From contig NZ_WWEO01000045.1 in NCBI RefSeq assembly GCF_009928685.1, forward strand, positions 248,001 through 312,000: 64,000 nucleotides of DNA, read 5' to 3'. The first letter of the stretch is position 1. The number at the start of each line of letters is the position of its first letter. The stretch comes from Mucilaginibacter agri (GTDB lineage Bacteria; Bacteroidota; Bacteroidia; Sphingobacteriales; Sphingobacteriaceae). The notes beneath the pieces are model-generated. The model was not told where the DNA came from. It did not search any database and saw only the letters and a list, made by a program, of their open reading frames with translations. Below, piece by piece: positions 35,431-43,081 of this stretch. The translations under genes were made by a program, and so were the position numbers.

Positions 35431-36599
35431 GATAAAACCACGTTTTCAGTTTGATTAGGGCTGAATTTTCTTGTCAAAATTTCGTAACTAATTCTAAGCC
35501 AAATAACAAAGCAAGGTAGTGCTTTAAATGCATAAGGCTTTATATAATTTTTGTTGATGTATTTCGGAAACAAATCGGAAGGGGATAAGCTGGTTATTAG
35601 CAAAGCGAAAACCAACAAAAATATCTCAAAACCTGTAACCGGTCTGTCTAAATTCATAAACCAGATGGCTACGCCGGTAAAGGCAATAATATAGGTAGGC
35701 GACTCGGACCCAGTGCTGAAGATCACTGTAAAAATCAGCGTTGAGGCCAATAAAAGGTATCTGAATTGCAAGTTGCTAAACCATTTAAATCTCAAGTAAG
35801 CTGTAGCAAACAGTAATAGCCCTGGCAATATTACCAACGTGTTAGATAGTTCTGGATATTTGAATATCCGTCTTATCATGCCCATCACCGAAATATCCTG
35901 CATGGTAGATATCGCGTTACTTGCGTTTTTATGCGCCAGGCTGTCATACCAATCCTGGTACGACTGGATTACAAAATGAGGCGAGGATACTACCATCGGC
36001 AATACAAATAATACAACCAACCACATCAAAAAGCTCCAGATAAACTTCACTTTATCTTTGGAAAAGAAGAAGAAAGCCAGGCCGACAATACCATATAATT
36101 TAATCATCGTACCGAGCACTATCATTAAAGTGGCCCAGATATCCTGCTTACGGTTAACAAATACGAAGGTGAGGATGATAATAGCTGCCATGCATGGATT
36201 AAACTGCACGTTGAAAGACGCGGTCATTAACTCGTGTGCGCATATAAGCAGTACTGCCAATCTTTGATTAACCGTAAAAGGCAGTTGCCAGATAGCCACG
36301 TACAGGATTAACGCATTGCACATTACCCAAATAATACATCCCGCCCAATCGGGCATAAGGGCAAACGGGGCAATCACAAGGCCAAATAATGGGCCGTAGT
36401 GGTTAGAGTCGAAATAAAACTGGGGCTGTTCGTTGTATAGATTATGTTGGTCTATAAGATTAAAGTAAACGTACTTATAGATATCGTAGTTGTTGATGTG
36501 GTGATGAGCAACCTGCTTAATGACAGCAAACAGGCTAAGGCCGAACCAGAGAATTGCAACAAAATATTTGTTAAACAGGAGTTTATTTAGTTTTGACAT
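35427..36599 (-). CDS. GT87-like membrane glycosyltransferase (DUF2029)
   Basis: A 390-residue polytopic membrane protein with about ten helices and an N-terminal loop rich in polar residues (YFDSNHYGPLFGLVIAP) after the first helix. This is the pattern of GT-C enzymes of the GT87/DUF2029 family, which use polyprenyl-phosphate sugars as donors outside the membrane. It is the first gene of a three-gene cassette, so it may take the sugar made by the GT2 enzyme downstream. The acceptor is unknown. Confidence 0.78.
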   Translation of the reverse strand: MSKLNKLLFNKYFVAILWFGLSLFAVIKQVAHHHINNYDIYKYVYFNLIDQHNLYNEQPQFYFDSNHYGPLFGLVIAPFALMPDWAGCIIWVMCNALILYVAIWQLPFTVNQRLAVLLICAHELMTASFNVQFNPCMAAIIILTFVFVNRKQDIWATLMIVLGTMIKLYGIVGLAFFFFSKDKVKFIWSFLMWLVVLFVLPMVVSSPHFVIQSYQDWYDSLAHKNASNAISTMQDISVMGMIRRIFKYPELSNTLVILPGLLLFATAYLRFKWFSNLQFRYLLLASTLIFTVIFSTGSESPTYIIAFTGVAIWFMNLDRPVTGFEIFLLVFALLITSLSPSDLFPKYINKNYIKPYAFKALPCFVIWLRISYEILTRKFSPNQTENVVLS

Positions 36600-36670
36600 T
36601 AATTAGAGTTTGTCAACTTTCTGTTACAAATATAATTATTAGCCACAGATATCGCGTTAGCAGGCCATAA

Positions 36671-36706
36671 AAAAGAAAAGGTCCCGCCGAGCGGAACCTT
36701 TCTTTT
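36671..36706 (-). terminator. terminator after metX
   Basis: On the minus strand, AAAAGAAAGGTTCCGC pairs with GCGGGACCTTTTCTTTT, with one mismatch and one bulge, around a 3-nt loop, and ends in a T-rich run. It would stop transcripts from metY-metX before the glycan cassette. The 180 nt between it and metX holds no gene that I can see. Confidence 0.75.
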
Positions 36707-36887
36707 AAAAACAACATCAGGAATTTTAACAATTCAGGTTATTTGGCTGCCCATTTAACCGACCCCTCGTAAACAGGCAATAACCTTAACTGACTAAATC
36801 ATATACGGTATTGCCTAACACTCAGTTTTTTAGATATTGCTTTTTTTGTTAAAAACTGTTAAACACTCAAAAAATCTTTTGCAACCC

Positions 36888-37943
36888 TTAAGCAGATTGC
36901 TGTAACTCTATTATTTTACCCTTTACATCGGTTTTAAAAAAAGATGTGGTGATGTTGGTAAGGGCTTCTGTTTCTATTAAAAAGCCATCGTGGCCATAAA
37001 ATGAATCTAATTCTGCAAACGCTGCTTTGGGTATATGCTGAAATAAGTACTGCTGTTCTTCCAATGGAAATAACACGTCAGAGCGGATGCCAATTACCAG
37101 CGTTTTAGCTTTAATAGTACTTAAAGCCTTCTCAACACCTTTACGGCCACGACCGGTATCGTGCGAATCCATCACTTTGGTCAGGTACCAGTAACTATAA
37201 GCGTTAAAGCGTTTTACCAGCTTTTCGCCTTGGTAGTTTTGATACGAAGAGGCTTTAAAATTATCAGTCAGGTCCGCATTTTCTTCCTGCTGTGTAATGG
37301 CGTAGGTTTTGTAGTTACGGTATGATAATAATGCGAAGCTGCGTGCTGCCTTTAAACCTTTAGCGCCACCCTGTGGTGTATTCGCATAAAAGGTACGGTC
37401 TGAAGTGATAGCAAGGCGCTGCGACTCGTTAAAGGCAATGCCCCAAGGCGAGTGCTTAGCATTAGTGGCAATCAATATCAGGTTTTTAATTCTTTCTGGT
37501 TGGTCGATGCTCCATTCCATGGCTTGTTGGCCGCCTAATGAGCCGCCAATTAGGATGTGTATATCATCGATGCCAAGGCTTGCCGCCAACACCTGATGAG
37601 CTTTTACGATATCTCTTACTGTAAATTGTGGAAAGCTTAAATAATACGGAGCGCCTGTTGTCGGGTTTGTCGATAGCGGATTGGTTGTGCCATAAGGTGA
37701 ACCCAGAATATTAGCGCAAACAATAAAATGCTCGTCAGGATTAAAGAAACTACCTTCACCAAAATAGCCTTTCCACCAGTCGAATACATCGGAGTTTGCG
37801 GTGAGGGCATGGCATACCCACACCACATTATCGCGATGTTTATTTAACCGGCCATACGTGTGGTAACCTATTTCGAGGCCGGTGATCTTTTTACCCGATT
37901 CCAGAACAAATTCTTCCGGATGTTGATATACTTCAGTATTCAT
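36888..37943 (-). CDS. metX: homoserine O-acetyltransferase
   Basis: Transfers acetyl from acetyl-CoA to homoserine, making the substrate for direct sulfhydrylation. The 351-residue alpha/beta-hydrolase has nucleophile Ser135 in GGSLGGQQAMEW, Asp in GIRSDVLFP and His in YGHDGFLIE. It is second in a minus-strand operon after metY, 55 nt downstream, with a GC-rich hairpin in the gap. Being under the same leader, it shares the SAM riboswitch and Cys leader control. Confidence 0.96.
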   Translation of the reverse strand: MNTEVYQHPEEFVLESGKKITGLEIGYHTYGRLNKHRDNVVWVCHALTANSDVFDWWKGYFGEGSFFNPDEHFIVCANILGSPYGTTNPLSTNPTTGAPYYLSFPQFTVRDIVKAHQVLAASLGIDDIHILIGGSLGGQQAMEWSIDQPERIKNLILIATNAKHSPWGIAFNESQRLAITSDRTFYANTPQGGAKGLKAARSFALLSYRNYKTYAITQQEENADLTDNFKASSYQNYQGEKLVKRFNAYSYWYLTKVMDSHDTGRGRKGVEKALSTIKAKTLVIGIRSDVLFPLEEQQYLFQHIPKAAFAELDSFYGHDGFLIETEALTNITTSFFKTDVKGKIIELQQSA

Positions 37944-37965
37944 GTATTACTATAACCCCTCCTGA

Positions 37966-37982
37966 CCTCCCCGAAGGGGAGG
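37966..37982. repeat. GC-rich hairpin between metY and metX
   Basis: CCTCCCC pairs perfectly with GGGGAGG around a GAA loop. It resembles the GC-rich intergenic elements at 10380 and 16045. Inside the operon it may reduce read-through or protect the upstream message. Confidence 0.55.
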
Positions 37983-37998
37983 AAAGTTGGTTGTGTGT

Positions 37999-39324
37999 TT
38001 ATGCTGTTTCTAATTTGTGTTCTGTAACGTTTATTTTGGCAAATGCCTGTTCAAAATCGGCTTTGATATCATCTATATGTTCAATGCCAACGGCTACACG
38101 TAGTTGTGTTGGTGTAACTCCCGCAGCCAATTGTTCTTCGTCGCTTAACTGCTGATGTGTAGTTGCCGATGGCTGTATGATCAGTGTTTTGGCATCGCCT
38201 ACGTTTGCAAGGTGGCTCACTAACTGCAGGCTATCAATCACCTTGGCAGCATTGGCTTTATCACCCTTTAATTCGAATGATAAAACTGCGCCAAAGCCAT
38301 TTTTAAGATATTTTTTTGCTAACGCGTGGTGTGGTGAAGAGGGCAGGCCAGGGTAATTAACTTTGGCTACCTGCGGTTGTTGTTCCAGCCACTTGGCCAA
38401 TTCGAGGGTATTGTCCACATGGCGTTGTACGCGCAGAGAAAGCGTTTCTAAGCCCTGTATTAACAGGAATGAATTGAATGGCGATTGTGACGAACCAAAA
38501 TCGCGTAAACCTTCAACACGCGCACGGATAATGAATTGGATATTTCCAAACGGGCCGCCAATGCCAAATACATCTGCAAAAACTAAACCGTGGTAACCTT
38601 CTGATGGTTCGGTAAATTGAGGGAACTTACCATTAGCCCAGTTATAATTACCGCCATCGATGATAACACCGCCTATGCTGGTGCCATGTCCGCCGATCCA
38701 TTTGGTGGCCGACTCGACCACGATGTGTGCGCCATGTTGTAACGGACGGAACAGGTAGCCACCTGCGCCGAATGTATTATCTACTATTAAGGGTAGATCG
38801 TGTTTGTTAGCCAGTGCAGCTAGTTTTTCAAAATCGGGAATGTTGAAGCCAGGGTTTCCAATGGTTTCAACGTATATCGCTTTGGTCTTTTCGTCTATAA
38901 GTGGTTCAATAGCTTCTGCTGTATCGTCTTTAGCAAAACGCACGTCGATGCCCAGGCGTTTAAATGCTACTTTAAACTGGTTGTAACTGCCACCATATAA
39001 GTAAGGCGAGCTTACAAAGTTATCGCCTGCTTGTAAAATATTATTTAATGCTATAAACTGCGCTGCCTGTCCCGATGCTGTTGCCAAGGCTGCCACACCG
39101 CCTTCTAAAGCAGCAATACGCTTTTCAAAAACGTCGGTAGTGGGGTTCATTATCCGGGTGTAAATGTTGCCAAACTCTTTTAGTGCGAACAAGTTGGCGC
39201 CGTGCTCGGCGTTGTTAAAAACGTATGAGGTAGTTTGATATAAAGGTACAGCACGTGAACCGGTTGTTGGATCAACTTGTTGACCAGCATGTAGCTGTAG
39301 TGTTTCGAATTTTAATGTAGACAT
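37999..39324 (-). CDS. metY: O-acetylhomoserine sulfhydrylase (acetylhomoserine aminocarboxypropyltransferase)
   Basis: PLP enzyme that makes homocysteine from O-acetylhomoserine and sulfide. The 441-residue length and the early motif LHAGQQVDPTTGSRAVPLYQTTSY are typical of MetY rather than MetB. The PLP lysine is Lys208 in ESATKWIGGHGTS. It directly precedes metX. Its 5' leader of about 400 nt contains a SAM-I riboswitch and a cysteine-rich small reading frame. Confidence 0.95.
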   Translation of the reverse strand: MSTLKFETLQLHAGQQVDPTTGSRAVPLYQTTSYVFNNAEHGANLFALKEFGNIYTRIMNPTTDVFEKRIAALEGGVAALATASGQAAQFIALNNILQAGDNFVSSPYLYGGSYNQFKVAFKRLGIDVRFAKDDTAEAIEPLIDEKTKAIYVETIGNPGFNIPDFEKLAALANKHDLPLIVDNTFGAGGYLFRPLQHGAHIVVESATKWIGGHGTSIGGVIIDGGNYNWANGKFPQFTEPSEGYHGLVFADVFGIGGPFGNIQFIIRARVEGLRDFGSSQSPFNSFLLIQGLETLSLRVQRHVDNTLELAKWLEQQPQVAKVNYPGLPSSPHHALAKKYLKNGFGAVLSFELKGDKANAAKVIDSLQLVSHLANVGDAKTLIIQPSATTHQQLSDEEQLAAGVTPTQLRVAVGIEHIDDIKADFEQAFAKINVTEHKLETA

Positions 39325-39360
39325 GGGAGATAGATTTAGTAGTTAAACAAATTATTATTT

Positions 39361-39432
39361 AAAAACACACGACCGGATATAGGATATCCATGGATACACG
39401 TAACAATTTCAGGAAGGAGAAAGGGAACGTGT
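39361..39432 (-). promoter_or_regulatory. possible alternative hairpins between the Cys leader and metY
   Basis: After the leader stop, ACACG (transcript 39432-39428) can pair with CGTGT at 39400-39396 or with CGTGT at 39371-39367; the second copy is followed by GTTTTTAAAT. A perfect ATCCATGGAT palindrome and a GGATAT/ATATCC hairpin lie between. Competing pairings of this kind are what an attenuator needs, but the stems are short and no folding energy was computed. Confidence 0.35.
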
Positions 39433-39439
39433 TATCGCA

Positions 39440-39556
39440 TTAGCGACAGCAACAACAAGCCTGCATTCGGTTGTTAGCTTTAACGGGAATTAAAACTACG
39501 GTTAAACCTTGCTGAGGTGCTAAATACTGCTGAATGATGCGAATTAATTTTTCCAT
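39440..39556 (-). CDS. short reading frame ending in four cysteines (putative Cys-sensing leader peptide)
   Basis: A 38-codon frame opens with ATG at 39556 and ends M-Q-A-C-C-C-C-R-stop at 39440. All four cysteine codons are consecutive (TGT, TGT, TGC, TGT). It lies between the SAM riboswitch and metY, and stops 115 nt before metY. A run of codons for the regulated amino acid next to the stop is the mark of leader peptides that sense charged tRNA; cysteine-rich ones are known in actinobacteria. An inner ATG would give an 8-residue form. Translation is not proven. Confidence 0.6.
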   Translation of the reverse strand: MEKLIRIIQQYLAPQQGLTVVLIPVKANNRMQACCCCR

Positions 39557-39562
39557 TTTATC

Positions 39563-39672
39563 ATTTATATGCCCCGGGTCAATTATTTCCGGGTCAGGAA
39601 TTGGCACCTTCTCCACTTTGGAGGGTTGCCAGCGGGTTTCTGAGCCTGTTCTCTCGCCGCTTCTATATAAAT
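39563..39672 (-). ncRNA. SAM-I (S-box) riboswitch upstream of metY-metX
   Basis: Read on the minus strand, all helices can be drawn: P1 ATTTATAT (39672-39665) with ATATAAAT (39570-39563); P2 AGCGG (39661-39657) with CCGCT (39635-39631); P3 CTCCA (39623-39619) with TGGAG (39615-39611); P4 CCCGG (39593-39589) with CCGGG (39577-39573). The conserved core GGCAACC and AAGGTGCCAATTCC is present. No T-run terminator follows; instead the P1 3' strand ends 6 nt before a leader ATG. Confidence 0.93.
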
Positions 39673-39723
39673 CAAAAACCTTTTGAGGGAGATTGATCGT
39701 GGTATTGCTACCAAATATTATTT

Positions 39724-39731
39724 CAAAGGTA
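39724..39731 (-). promoter_or_regulatory. promoter of the SAM riboswitch-metY-metX transcript
   Basis: On the minus strand TACCTTTG matches TAnnTTTG. A TTTG lies 21 nt upstream, a fitting -33 element. Transcription would begin about 45 nt before the riboswitch P1 helix. Confidence 0.6.
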
Positions 39732-39879
39732 GGCTAAATGGAATTACAAATCCAAATTAAATTTCAAATTTGTTGGAAAGGGTGTGTCATAAGCGATTCA
39801 TATTTGTTAACAGAATGATAACATCAGCCCGAAAACAATTCCTTTAAAGCAACACTTGTACTTTTAAACACCAAATAAG

Positions 39880-40038
39880 ATGAACTATCCCGTAACAGGC
39901 TTAATTGTATTAGCGGTGCTAATAGGCATTATTTACCTCATTAAACGTAACCGCAAAGACGAAAAAGATTTCGAAAAGCAAATAGGGCGCTCCGACATTA
40001 AGCCAGAGCGTCATAACGATCCTGAAAACAGGCCTTAG
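39880..40038 (+). CDS. small single-pass membrane protein (52 residues)
   Basis: An ATG at 39880 opens a 52-codon frame ending TAG at 40038. Residues 5-22 form one membrane helix (VTGLIVLAVLIGIIYLIK), followed by a charged, Lys/Asp/Arg-rich tail ending in Pro. I do not recognise a family. It is convergent with the transsulfuration-enzyme gene (3 nt between stops) and diverges from the metY leader. The clear helix-plus-charged-tail pattern supports a real gene, though its function is unknown. Confidence 0.6.
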   Translation: MNYPVTGLIVLAVLIGIIYLIKRNRKDEKDFEKQIGRSDIKPERHNDPENRP

Positions 40039-40041
40039 CTA

Positions 40042-41163
40042 TTAAATAGCAGCAAGCGCAGCCGACATATCTTCAATCAAGTCGTCGATATGTTCGAGCC
40101 CTACGGATACCCTTAGCAAGTTTTTTGGCGTCTTGGTGTCTGGCCCTTCTACAGATGCACGGTGCTCTATCAGGCTCTCTACGCCTCCTAAACTGGTAGC
40201 CTGAGTAAAGATCTTAACTGTGTTAACAACTTTACGGGCTTCATCGGCACCGCCTTTTACAGTAAACGATAACATCCCCCCAAAAGCCAGCATTTGTAGC
40301 TTGGCCAATTGATGCTGTGGATGACTAGGTAGCCCTGGATACATCACCTGGCCAACTTTTGCATGGTTTTCTAAAAACTCTGCAAAAAGTTGGGCATTAT
40401 TAACATGCCCGCGCATGCGGTATGGCAATGTTTTAATACTACGGGTAAGCATATAACAATCGATAGGGGCCGGTATGGCGCCACCCATTTCCTGCACCTG
40501 CCTAATGCGTGCCCACCAGTCGTCTTTTACCGGCGTAATTAACACGCCGCCTGTAATGTCGCTATGGCCCCCAAAATATTTGGTGGTTGAGTGCATTACC
40601 AAATCGGCACCAAGTGTTAAAGGAAGTTGGCAGATAGGTGTAGCAAACGTATTGTCAACCACCACTTTAATGTTATTTTCGTGCGCAATTTTTACGAGGC
40701 CGGTAATGTTGCTTAGTTTTAATAAAGGGTTGGATGGTGTTTCTATCCAAAGTAAACCGGTATGTGGTTTTATGGCCTGTTGTACCATTTCCGGATTGCT
40801 CTGATCTACAAAGTCAAACCAAAGTATCCCTGCAAAAAGTGTTTTAAGCTGGTTGCGCAAACCGTGATACATATCATCGGGTGCTATAATATGAGTGCCT
40901 GGCTTTAACGACTGGAACACAGCCATACCTGCAGCATTGCCCGATGAAAAAGCCGCTGCTTCTTCGCCCAGTTCTAGCTTAGCCAAAACGTTTTCTAATA
41001 ATGCTCGGTTAGGATTGCCTGCGCGGCCATAAATAAACCCTGAGGGGTATTCACCGTCGGGTCCACGTTCAAACGTGGTCGACATTACAATTGGTTGTAT
41101 AACCGCTTTAGATGATTCGTCGATATGGTTTCCGGCATGTATGGCAATAGTCTCGATGTGCAT
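40042..41163 (-). CDS. cystathionine gamma-synthase/lyase-like PLP enzyme
   Basis: A 373-residue member of the Cys/Met metabolism PLP family, fold type I. The PLP lysine is Lys195 in MHSTTKYFGGHSD, and the C-terminal motif RVSVGLEHIDDLIEDM is typical. It is distinct from MetY (441 residues) in length and early motifs. It could be cystathionine gamma-synthase (with O-acetylhomoserine and cysteine) or gamma-lyase; sequence alone cannot decide. It has its own promoter region and no riboswitch is seen upstream. Confidence 0.88.
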   Translation of the reverse strand: MHIETIAIHAGNHIDESSKAVIQPIVMSTTFERGPDGEYPSGFIYGRAGNPNRALLENVLAKLELGEEAAAFSSGNAAGMAVFQSLKPGTHIIAPDDMYHGLRNQLKTLFAGILWFDFVDQSNPEMVQQAIKPHTGLLWIETPSNPLLKLSNITGLVKIAHENNIKVVVDNTFATPICQLPLTLGADLVMHSTTKYFGGHSDITGGVLITPVKDDWWARIRQVQEMGGAIPAPIDCYMLTRSIKTLPYRMRGHVNNAQLFAEFLENHAKVGQVMYPGLPSHPQHQLAKLQMLAFGGMLSFTVKGGADEARKVVNTVKIFTQATSLGGVESLIEHRASVEGPDTKTPKNLLRVSVGLEHIDDLIEDMSAALAAI

Positions 41164-41256
41164 GGTATCAAAATAAAGAAGAAAATTTCAGCTTTGGTTG
41201 TAGCAATTAAAAATATTACCACGTACTGTTTACAACGAACCAATTAACATATAGGT

Positions 41257-41793
41257 ATGAAAAGCGCATTACATTTATTACTCTCATTAAGCGTATTATT
41301 ATTTGCCGCCTGTAAAAAAGATAATATTAGTAAAAAGAGTGAGTACGACGATAGCTATGAAAAATTTCAGGCTTTTAAAAAATCTTCGGCCAATACTTAT
41401 TCTTATGTTGCTGCAAGCGGTTCTGTTTTTGGGGTATCGAGCTCAACAACTATTTCGGTGATAAATGGCCAGGTGGTATCACGCTCTTATAAACGCTATC
41501 AAACTCGGGGTAATGGTGGAGGGAATGTTTTAGTTACCAGCTGGACTGAGGATAAAGCCACCTTAGGGTCACATACAGAGGGTTACCAAGCCTTAACATT
41601 AGATAAGGTATACGAACAGGCAAAAAACGTTTGGTTAAAGGCCGATAAAAAAGCTAATGATATTTATTTTGAGGTTGATGCTAATGGCCTTATATCTAGC
41701 TGTGGCTATGTACCAAAGGGTTGCCAGGATGATTGTTTTACAGGCATAACCATAAGCTCAATTAGTACCGTGATTGCGGACTACGCAAAATAA
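41257..41793 (+). CDS. lipoprotein resembling DUF6174 proteins
   Basis: A 178-residue lipoprotein: hydrophobic start LLLSLSVLLFAAC with the lipobox Cys19. The mature part holds ASGSVFGVSSSTTISVINGQ and EVDANGLISSCGYVPKGCQDDC, which resemble DUF6174-type secreted proteins that hold a beta-rich fold. Two Cys pairs near the end may form disulfides. Function is unknown. It is divergent from the transsulfuration gene and upstream of mqnE. Confidence 0.65.
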   Translation: MKSALHLLLSLSVLLFAACKKDNISKKSEYDDSYEKFQAFKKSSANTYSYVAASGSVFGVSSSTTISVINGQVVSRSYKRYQTRGNGGGNVLVTSWTEDKATLGSHTEGYQALTLDKVYEQAKNVWLKADKKANDIYFEVDANGLISSCGYVPKGCQDDCFTGITISSISTVIADYAK

Positions 41794-41840
41794 CGCAACT
41801 TTTGTTACACCGATGTGATAAGGAATAAGGCCTTTATTGT

Positions 41841-41848
41841 TACTTTTG
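41841..41848 (+). promoter_or_regulatory. Bacteroidota -7 promoter element before mqnE
   Basis: TACTTTTG matches TAnnTTTG. It lies 19 nt before the mqnE ATG, which leaves a short leader. Confidence 0.55.
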
Positions 41849-41867
41849 CAACAAAAAAAGTGATTTA

Positions 41868-43061
41868 ATGGACGCTGAACAACATCTACAGTTATTATTA
41901 AATGACGACCGCCTCTCAGACGATCTAAAAAATATAGCCGCTAAAGTACTTCATAACGAACGCATTACCTTTGATGAAGGAGTAATCCTTTACGAAAAAG
42001 GAGAGCTTGGATATCTCGGGGTTTTAGCTAATTACATTCGTGAAAAGCGCCATGGTGATAAAACCTATTTCAACAGAAACTTTCATATCGAGCCTACCAA
42101 TCTGTGTGTTTACGACTGCAAGTTCTGCTCGTATTCGCGCCTGATTAAGCAAAAATCGGAAGGATGGGAGTATACCATGGACCAGATGCTGGACATGATC
42201 AAAAAATATGATGATGAGCCGGTTACCGAAGTGCATATAGTTGGTGGTGTTTTGCCGCAATACGATGTGCCGTTTTATGCTGAATTATTCCGTCAGATTA
42301 AAGCACACAGACCAGAACTACATGTTAAGGCATTAACGCCGGTAGAATACCACTACATTTTCAAAAAAGCCAAAATCGACTATGCTTCTGGTATGGCCCT
42401 GATGAAGGAAGCCGGATTGGAATCAATGCCTGGTGGTGGTGCCGAGATCTTCCATCCGGAAATTAGAGATCAGATAGCTAAAGATAAATGTACTGCCGAT
42501 CAGTGGCTGGATATTCACCGCGAATGGCATAAACTGGGTATGCGTTCCAACGCAACTATGTTATACGGGCATATCGAAGAGTTTCGCCATCGGGTTGATC
42601 ATATGGAACGCTTGCGTCAATTGCAAGACGAAACCGGTGGTTTCCAGACTTTCATTCCGCTGAAATTCCGTAACAAAGATAACCAGATGTCCAGCGTTGC
42701 CGAATCGACCGTTGTGGAAGATTTGCGCAATTACGCTATTGCTCGTATCTATCTGGACAACTTCGACCACATTAAAGCTTATTGGGCAATGATTAGCCGT
42801 ACTACGGCGCAACTGTCATTAAACTTTGGTGTAGATGATATCGATGGTACCCTGGATGATACTACCAAGATTTACTCTATGGCTGGTGCCGAAGAGCAGA
42901 ATCCGGGCATGAGCACCAAAGAGCTGGTGAACCTCATTAAAAATGCAGGCCGTGTTGCAATAGAACGCGATACTTTATATAATGTAGTTACAGATTTTAC
43001 TAACTACGAATTTCCGGAAGAAGCAAAACCACAATTTTACAGACTACCGGTAGTTAACTAA
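41868..43061 (+). CDS. mqnE: aminofutalosine synthase (radical SAM)
   Basis: Radical SAM enzyme of the futalosine route to menaquinone; it joins the MqnA product to SAM and releases aminodeoxyfutalosine. The 397-residue protein has the cluster motif C-V-Y-D-C-K-F-C (Cys80, Cys84, Cys87), plus GGGAEIFHPEIRDQ near residue 188. It heads a plus-strand operon with a histidine phosphatase and mqnA. This tells that the organism makes menaquinone by the futalosine pathway, though the other mqn genes lie elsewhere. Confidence 0.95.
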   Translation: MDAEQHLQLLLNDDRLSDDLKNIAAKVLHNERITFDEGVILYEKGELGYLGVLANYIREKRHGDKTYFNRNFHIEPTNLCVYDCKFCSYSRLIKQKSEGWEYTMDQMLDMIKKYDDEPVTEVHIVGGVLPQYDVPFYAELFRQIKAHRPELHVKALTPVEYHYIFKKAKIDYASGMALMKEAGLESMPGGGAEIFHPEIRDQIAKDKCTADQWLDIHREWHKLGMRSNATMLYGHIEEFRHRVDHMERLRQLQDETGGFQTFIPLKFRNKDNQMSSVAESTVVEDLRNYAIARIYLDNFDHIKAYWAMISRTTAQLSLNFGVDDIDGTLDDTTKIYSMAGAEEQNPGMSTKELVNLIKNAGRVAIERDTLYNVVTDFTNYEFPEEAKPQFYRLPVVN

Positions 43062-43081
43062 GCATATACTTTATACAATAA

